Shown: positions 58,100-64,000 of the stretch, piece after piece | How positions within the stretch are numbered: the stretch's first letter is position 1 | How the letters are laid out: the number at the start of each line of letters is the position of its first letter | Assembly (NCBI GenBank): GCA_963082975.1 | Contig: OY720349.1 | Coordinates: forward strand, 69,314,501 to 69,378,500 | DNA length: 64,000 nucleotides | Reading direction: 5' to 3' | Source: Labia minor | Lineage: Eukaryota; Arthropoda; Insecta; Dermaptera; Spongiphoridae | Notes under the pieces: model-generated | Database searches by the model: none | The model's input: only the letters and a program-made list of their open reading frames with translations | What the model was told of the DNA's origin: nothing | Program-made: the position numbers and the translations under genes

Positions 58100-58899
58100 T
58101 TAATTAATTTCATTATACATATAAATATATATATATATATATATACCTATGTATATACATATATACATAGGTATATATATATATATATATATATTTCCAT
58201 TTAGATATTATAATATTAATTAATTTTATTTATAATTATGTTTTGTACGAATATGTTAGAAACTGAATATGAAAATAAATAGAATAAAATAAATAGTACA
58301 TATAGCTATATTATATAGGTATACTACGAGTAAATGGCAAAATACATACCCACAAAAAAAAAAAATATTTTGTTTTAAATAAATTATCAATAAAATCTTA
58401 TAAATACAGTATATTTTAAACTAATTTATAGAAAAAATTAAATTGAATATTGATATTTCTAAGTTTAAGCTGTATAATATAGATTTATATTTAGTTTTGA
58501 TACATGTCACATAAAACGAATCTCTTTATAAAAAAATAGTCAACTTATTTTAAATTAATGTTAAATAAAGATAATAATAAGTACCTAAATAATAATTTAT
58601 ATTCATATTAGAATTTGAAAATACTTCTTTACTTCCTTGGTGATCTAAAATTTTCTGATAATAAGATAGGAATCTACATTCAAATCATATTAAAAAAAAA
58701 AAAATTATTTTAAATTCAGAATTTAAAATAAAAGATTTTATATTTATGTAAGTACTTGATAATTAAAGTACTAATTATGGATATAATTATTGTAAACATT
58801 ATCAAGGTATTTGATGTTTTTTTTACAAAAGAAAGAAAAACAAGGAACAAAATCCAGTTTCATTTAGATTCAAAAATGGTAATGAAAATTACCTAATGT
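58100..58899. other. A/T-rich non-coding with a long (AT)n tract
   Basis: A palindromic TA/ATAC tract (58121-58193) contains ACCTATGTATATAC and its complement. Confidence 0.45.
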
Positions 58900-59520
58900 T
58901 ATAATAATAAGCCATGTCTCTTCCTATACCACCCACGTTAAATTGTCTCCTGTAGTGAAACACGAATAAATTCTAAAGGATGGGAAAAAATGGAAGAAAA
59001 GCCCTTTGAGGCTTGTTATGGCCAATTAAAGTACCTTGTTGAAAAATAAATTGAATTTCTGATTGAAGGCTTACTTATTTAAAAACTTAAATAAAAAAAA
59101 AAGGAAAGAAAAATCCCTCTTGCATGCCTAAAGCGAGTCGAAAGACGACATCAACGTCCCGCGATGTTAAAGAAAAGAATATTTCAAAAGCGAGGGGCAT
59201 AATAGATTACAAGTGAAATCTTTCGACAAGCAGGACCATGAATAATTACTTATGAAATGATCATCACAAAGGCTAATTAAAGTCACAAACAAATTAAATA
59301 TGATGACGTGACGTCCTCCTCAACCCACCCGAACCCCGTAGACAGTCAAACAAGCGGACGTCCTATTTTGTCCCTTTGGTTTTCATTTTCGCCATTGCAA
59401 ACGAATGGAATAAAGCAAATCCCCTTTAAACCAAACTGTAATTATTATTTCGCTCTACAATCAAAGCTAATGTCAGGGCAGATTTTTGCTGTCAGCCGCC
59501 GAATTGAAAGATTATGAAAA
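58900..59520. other. Higher-complexity island
   Basis: Balanced single-copy text with TGACGTGACGTCC (59304-59316). A 69-codon plus frame (59308-59517) has no known motif. Possible conserved non-coding DNA. Confidence 0.35.
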
Positions 59521-60178
59521 AAATTAAATTTAGAGAAATTAAGTTTAATTAGTAACGTTTGGAGATAAAATATGCAATCCTATTCTATAGTAGCGACATA
59601 CATATAATTGTAATATATATTAAAGGGCTTTGAAGATACACATGTGGAACATATTTTAAAATAAAAAGAAGTATAGGAATAATTAGAAAAGCAAATGAAA
59701 TGTAGACAGATTAATAAAGAAACAGACAAAAAAAAAAAAAAAAAAAAAAGATTACTTATATTTTCCAAATGAAAATAAATAATATGTATCTCTAATCTCT
59801 ACAATTCAATGAAAAGTTTAAGATTATCATACAAAATTCAAATATTCATTTATATATTCAAACATTTTTTTATTTATAATATATACATATTTATTTATTT
59901 ATTTATATGTGTGTACCTGTACACAAAGACTCCGGCAAGGAAAAAAAAAATTGAACCCGGGTCTACAAGCTTAAGGGCCTATACAAATCAATAATCAAGA
60001 TACAAAAACAAAAATAAAAACGCAAGAAAAAATTGAAAGGAATATTTTTTAGCTTTGACAAAGGTGAATATTATTTTTCTTTCAAAGAATTAGTAGATAA
60101 TTTTTATTTTCAAATTTGTATTTAAAAGATGAACTAATAGTTTAAAAAGTATTATTTTTGTAATTATTTTGACCAGTT
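59521..60178. other. A/T-rich non-coding
   Basis: Poly(A) run near 59730 and T-rich frames without motif. Confidence 0.45.
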
Positions 60179-60594
60179 CAGCGGCATTTCTGTGTGCCGC
60201 GAGATTTTCAAAATGTGCCCCCAAATTTTACGAATGTAATGTTCAAGTTAAGAAAAAGTACTTTTATTTATTTTATATGTCTGTTTAAATAATCAGAAGC
60301 GTAATTTAAATGAAATTATCAAAAAACACCAAGCTCATGATTCTCATTAAAAATCTTATTATTAGTTACATGTAATTATATCTTTATTAAACGTGTTGTT
60401 GTTTTTGTAGTGCATATTATTTTAATTCCAAAATTACCTATATCTTAAACCTATATTATCATAAACTACGTATATTACACAGTCTACTTTAGGTAAGTAA
60501 ATAACTTTTACACCTATCTATCTTTTTTTGTGTGCCCCCAAATTTTTAAACCGTTGAAAGTGTGCCGCGGTAAAAAAAAGGTTGAGAATCACTG
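60179..60594. mobile_element. Decayed hAT-like MITE
   Basis: The right end AAAGGTTGAGAATCACTG is the complement of the common CAGTGATTCTCAACC terminus. The left end CAGCGGCATTT is degenerate. GTGTGCCGCG and TGTGCCCCCAAATTTT occur near both ends, in direct orientation. Flanks (GACCAGTT and ATTTAGAC) do not match, so no duplication is seen. Confidence 0.5.
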
Positions 60595-63077
60595 ATTTAG
60601 ACATTAAATATATTTTATATATGTGATGTTAGGTAAATATAATATCAATTTTTTATTATCAATTTCTGCTTTCGTCTTCAAGAGATTTAACATATATTTT
60701 AGTGTTATTCTTATTATACAAATATTATTATATATTTATTATGTATAGATAATAATAAAAAAAAAATGAAATTTATAGAATTAAAATGTCTAAAATTGAT
60801 GCATTTGGTATAATAAAAGTCTTAAAATAGTTATATGGGTAAAAAAACAAATTTTATAATTTTATAAATTATTTTTCTATTTTGATGTAACATTAAGAGA
60901 AATAGGCATAGAAGAAGATATTATATTGCCAGATAATCTTTTTAAATTCAGTTTAAGTTGTACCAATTTGGAGATGATTAATAAATAAAAATAAAAAATT
61001 TAAATAATTATTTTTATATATATATAATAAGTATTATTAATAAAATTGTTGGGTTATTTTTATAATACTAAAAAAGATATTTTAATATGCAAATATTTTG
61101 ATAAAATAATAATAATAAAAAAAATATTTCGCCGGATATTGTGAAGATTTAATGATTATAAATAATAAATAAAAACACTTTTGAAAAGGAACATATTATA
61201 TAATGATCATAATAATCATTCATATTTGATAAGGATTTTAAAATTAAAATTTAGAAATGTATAATAAAATGGGATTGAGATGAAAGAAAAATATTTCAAT
61301 AAAGAATATAAATAATAAAAATATGAATTAAAAAGGAATGAATGTTTATATAAAAATCTAAAAAACATATTGATATTCAATTCTACCCAAATTGGTTAAA
61401 TGTTTATTTTTTTAAAAAATTCTTTGAAAAATGTTTATAAATTATTGAGTTTTTAATTTGTTTTGTTTTTTGTTTTTTCATTCTTTGGAAAACAAAGGGC
61501 TTAAAAATTTATAAATAATAAAACGAAATATGCATGTATAGAGAGAAGAGAGAGAGAGTTCAATCTATGTACTTCAATTCTAATATACACAATATTATTA
61601 TTATTATTATTAATATTATTAATATTAATCTTATATTCAAGTTTCATTTAATTATTTTTTATTAATATTATGTACATGATAAATAAAAAATAAATTACCT
61701 TTATTCGATGACGACGAGCAACACGTTGCATCACTTTTTTTTAAAGTAAAGTATACACCCATAAAGTCAACGGATTCACTCTATAAAATATGAATAAGAC
61801 ACCGATACAAATAAATTCGACGCGTATGTCAATCAAAGAGAGCTCAATTGAAACTGAATAAAAAAAAAACAAAAAAACAAGGCAAGCGATAAGCCAAAAT
61901 GGATTAGTCAAGGCATTCTTGAAAAAAGGCATATTTATATTTTATCAATTTCTGCTTAATCAACATTAACAGTTAAAATAATAAAATAAAATAAATTTAT
62001 CCTTAATGGGTTAACATTTACAATAATAAAATAATTTATATATCTTATAAAGAATTATACAAAAAAATTATCTTATAATAAAGAGCAAGATTAATAATTA
62101 TATATGATAAATAAAATAAATTTAATAATAAAAGAAAAATGGGTTAAGATTTTTCAGTATTAAGTAAATGTCACACTTAAATTAGAATAATATAATATTT
62201 ATAATTATAAATAATTACTAAAAGAGCAATCTTTTTATAATATGTATAAGTATGTTTTGTTATATTTCAAAATCTAGATTAATGAGAGACATTTGATATA
62301 TTATTATATACATAAATATAATATATTATATGTTGTTGTTCATTGAATTTAAAATTTAAAAAAAAAATACACAATGTTATGATTTTGATTTGTATTTTCA
62401 TAAAAATCGACATTTTTTGATTAATGAATTATTTTAGTTAAAAAAAAAAATCAATTAAAATGAATTTGAAATTAAAAAAAACATTTTCGGTTGTTAATTT
62501 CGAGAAAATTTTGAACATCTTTTTCGATATCAGAAATTCTTATATAAATATACAATATAATTATAACTTTTATAATATTATGACATAAGTTTATATAATA
62601 ATATTCATTCATTATGATTTTATATTTTATTTGATTAAAATAATAAAAAAACTAATAGAAATATTTCTATAAAGTTATATAATTTATATACATTTTTATT
62701 TACATTTATATAATAGATATTTTGATTTAAATAAAAATAAGGAATTTGTAAATGATGGGAAGTCTGCCTTCGTCCCAAATAGTAAAGAAGTAGTAGTAGT
62801 AGTATTGTATTATTTTATTGAAAGTCTCAGGTTTATAATATTTTTAGTAATATTTGTTTTATTTTCATTTAATAAATTAATATTTTAATATTTATATACG
62901 CGTATATGTCAGGTAATATATAATGCAAATCCTCCATCAGTAATCTCTCTATATTTTATATATAAATTATTATATTTATTATAAATAGACATAGGTGTGT
63001 TTTATAATTTTTTGATTTATATATATTCATGATTTTTAGGCTTGATATAGGATTGAAGTTCATTTCTTTTAGATTTT

Positions 63078-63114
<37 letters not shown>

Positions 63115-63344
63115 ATTTATTTTATTTGTTATTTCAATTTTCAATTTCATCCTTAAATTGTGTAGCCCGTTTGAATGATTTTACTGGAAGGTAAATTTTC
63201 ATTTTTTTATAATTTAAATTATTTTTTTTTTCATATATATATATATATATATATATAGATTTACATATCGGGTGGAAATTTTCAATAAAGCATTGACACG
63301 TATATATGATCTTTTAAAAATTTATTGATTTAAAATAAATATAT
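60595..63344. other. Very A/T-rich non-coding with microsatellites
   Basis: (TTA)n at 61593-61640, (TAG)n at 62790-62802 and (AT)n at 63084-63112 and 63233-63258. A 63-codon minus frame (61741-61932) is hydrophobic and has no motif. Nothing else. Confidence 0.5.
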
Positions 63345-63405
63345 ATATCTCTCTATATCTGTGGCTCTTGGGCGCAACGACAACTTTTCTCTAAAAATGC
63401 CTCTA
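63345..63405 (-). repeat. Possible 3' end fragment of the captured-type LINE
   Basis: TCTCTATATCTGTGGCTCTT then GGGCGCAACGACAACTTTTC resembles the text at 56140-56195 (GTGGCTCAAAG, GGCCGCAACAACCACATTTC). Short and diverged. Confidence 0.4.
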
Positions 63406-64000
63406 TATAATATTATATATATATATTTCCCTGTATTTGTAGTGTATATTTATTGAAATTAACTACCAACTTATATATTATATACGTATATACTACTATG
63501 TATTCTTATAAGTTAGATTTGTCCTTATTATAGGAAATTGTTAATGATAGTAGTGTGATGTTCTCACACTCTCCAGTCAGTTTATTTCAGAAAAATAGTA
63601 ATCAACTCTAAGCTCAAGGGATTTGTATACCCGTCAATATTGATAGCGGAAATTTTAGACGAGTATTTGTTCGCACAACCGCACTGCCATCCTATTTTAA
63701 TATATATTTATTATACATATTTTGTTGTTGCTTTTTTTTTTATTTCATGCAACAAAATATAATATTCTCTACATAAATCATAGCCATATATCTTTTGTTT
63801 TAATTTAATTAAATATTATTATGACGTAAAAAAGAGCAAAACTCGTAACTCAAAAAAAAAAAAAATGTATAATAAAAATAATGTATTTTCAATTAACGGG
63901 TTCTATATATTCAATATATGATATTTAATATGTATGAATTTAAAAAGTATTCATGCTCTTCTATTATTTTTTTCTTGTATTTAAATTCATTTAATTGAAG
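63406..64000. other. A/T-rich non-coding
   Basis: A small complex patch at 63545-63690. No gene. Confidence 0.45.

Noticed and set aside
1-64000. CRISPR array, prokaryotic operon or integrated virus
   Set aside because: No regularly spaced repeats with unique spacers, no operon-like gene clusters, and no viral replication or capsid gene. TAATATTAC units lack any Rep ORF nearby, so I do not call an endogenous geminivirus-like element.

Overview
This is an A/T-rich eukaryotic nuclear window, most likely from an insect or another arthropod. The evidence is the Jockey-clade LINE, the mariner relic, the hAT-type MITEs, the Helitrons, the dense (AT)n microsatellites and the near absence of long ORFs. 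The species cannot be named from this sequence. I found no convincing host exon, tRNA, rRNA or CRISPR. The window reads as intergenic or intronic DNA built largely by nested transposition, with scattered higher-complexity islands that could be regulatory.

The only intact protein-coding genes are the two overlapping ORFs of one full-length Jockey-type non-LTR retrotransposon (28504-33672). It has an ORF1 gag with three zinc knuckles, an ORF2 apurinic endonuclease plus reverse transcriptase, a poly(A) tail and a 12-bp target-site duplication. It looks like a recent and possibly competent insertion.

Left block (1-6100): a short hAT MITE with an 8-bp TSD (321-6068) was split by a 5.4-kb non-autonomous Helitron (392-5834). 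The uninterrupted MITE lies at 24065-24356 and serves as an internal empty-site control. The Helitron carries a reverse-transcriptase remnant from an unrelated LINE and a further 3.3-kb insertion rich in inverted repeats.

Related Helitrons lie at 15449-16502 (+), 49024-50928 (+) and 55899-58099 (-). A fourth, very disrupted copy runs on the minus strand from 28064 to about 36.5 kb. All five 3' ends carry the same captured LINE fragment upstream in the same orientation, so one capture event was probably amplified. The 28-36 kb copy was later hit by the Jockey element, by a 749-bp hAT element with a perfect 8-bp TSD (35046-35794) and probably by a 106-bp-arm inverted-repeat element (36594-37144).

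Inside the long Helitron copies lies a repeated unit of about 110 bp (5004-5114; 28274-28380; 33698-33796; 33886-33993). It has two GAGC-N4-GCTC hairpins flanking TAATATTAC, the nonanucleotide used as a nick site by some rolling-circle Rep systems. This is the least explained pattern in the window and the best candidate for something undescribed, but its function is inference only.

Elsewhere there is a 482-bp mariner derivative with TA duplication and a transposase relic (13447-13928), several decayed hAT-like MITEs, a Penelope-like inverted repeat near 40 kb, and three copies of an unclassified repeat (24.8, 47.4 and 54.3 kb). Long stretches are low-complexity A/T DNA in which I see nothing. 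Coordinates of repeats were found by eye; edges of decayed copies may be off by tens of bases.
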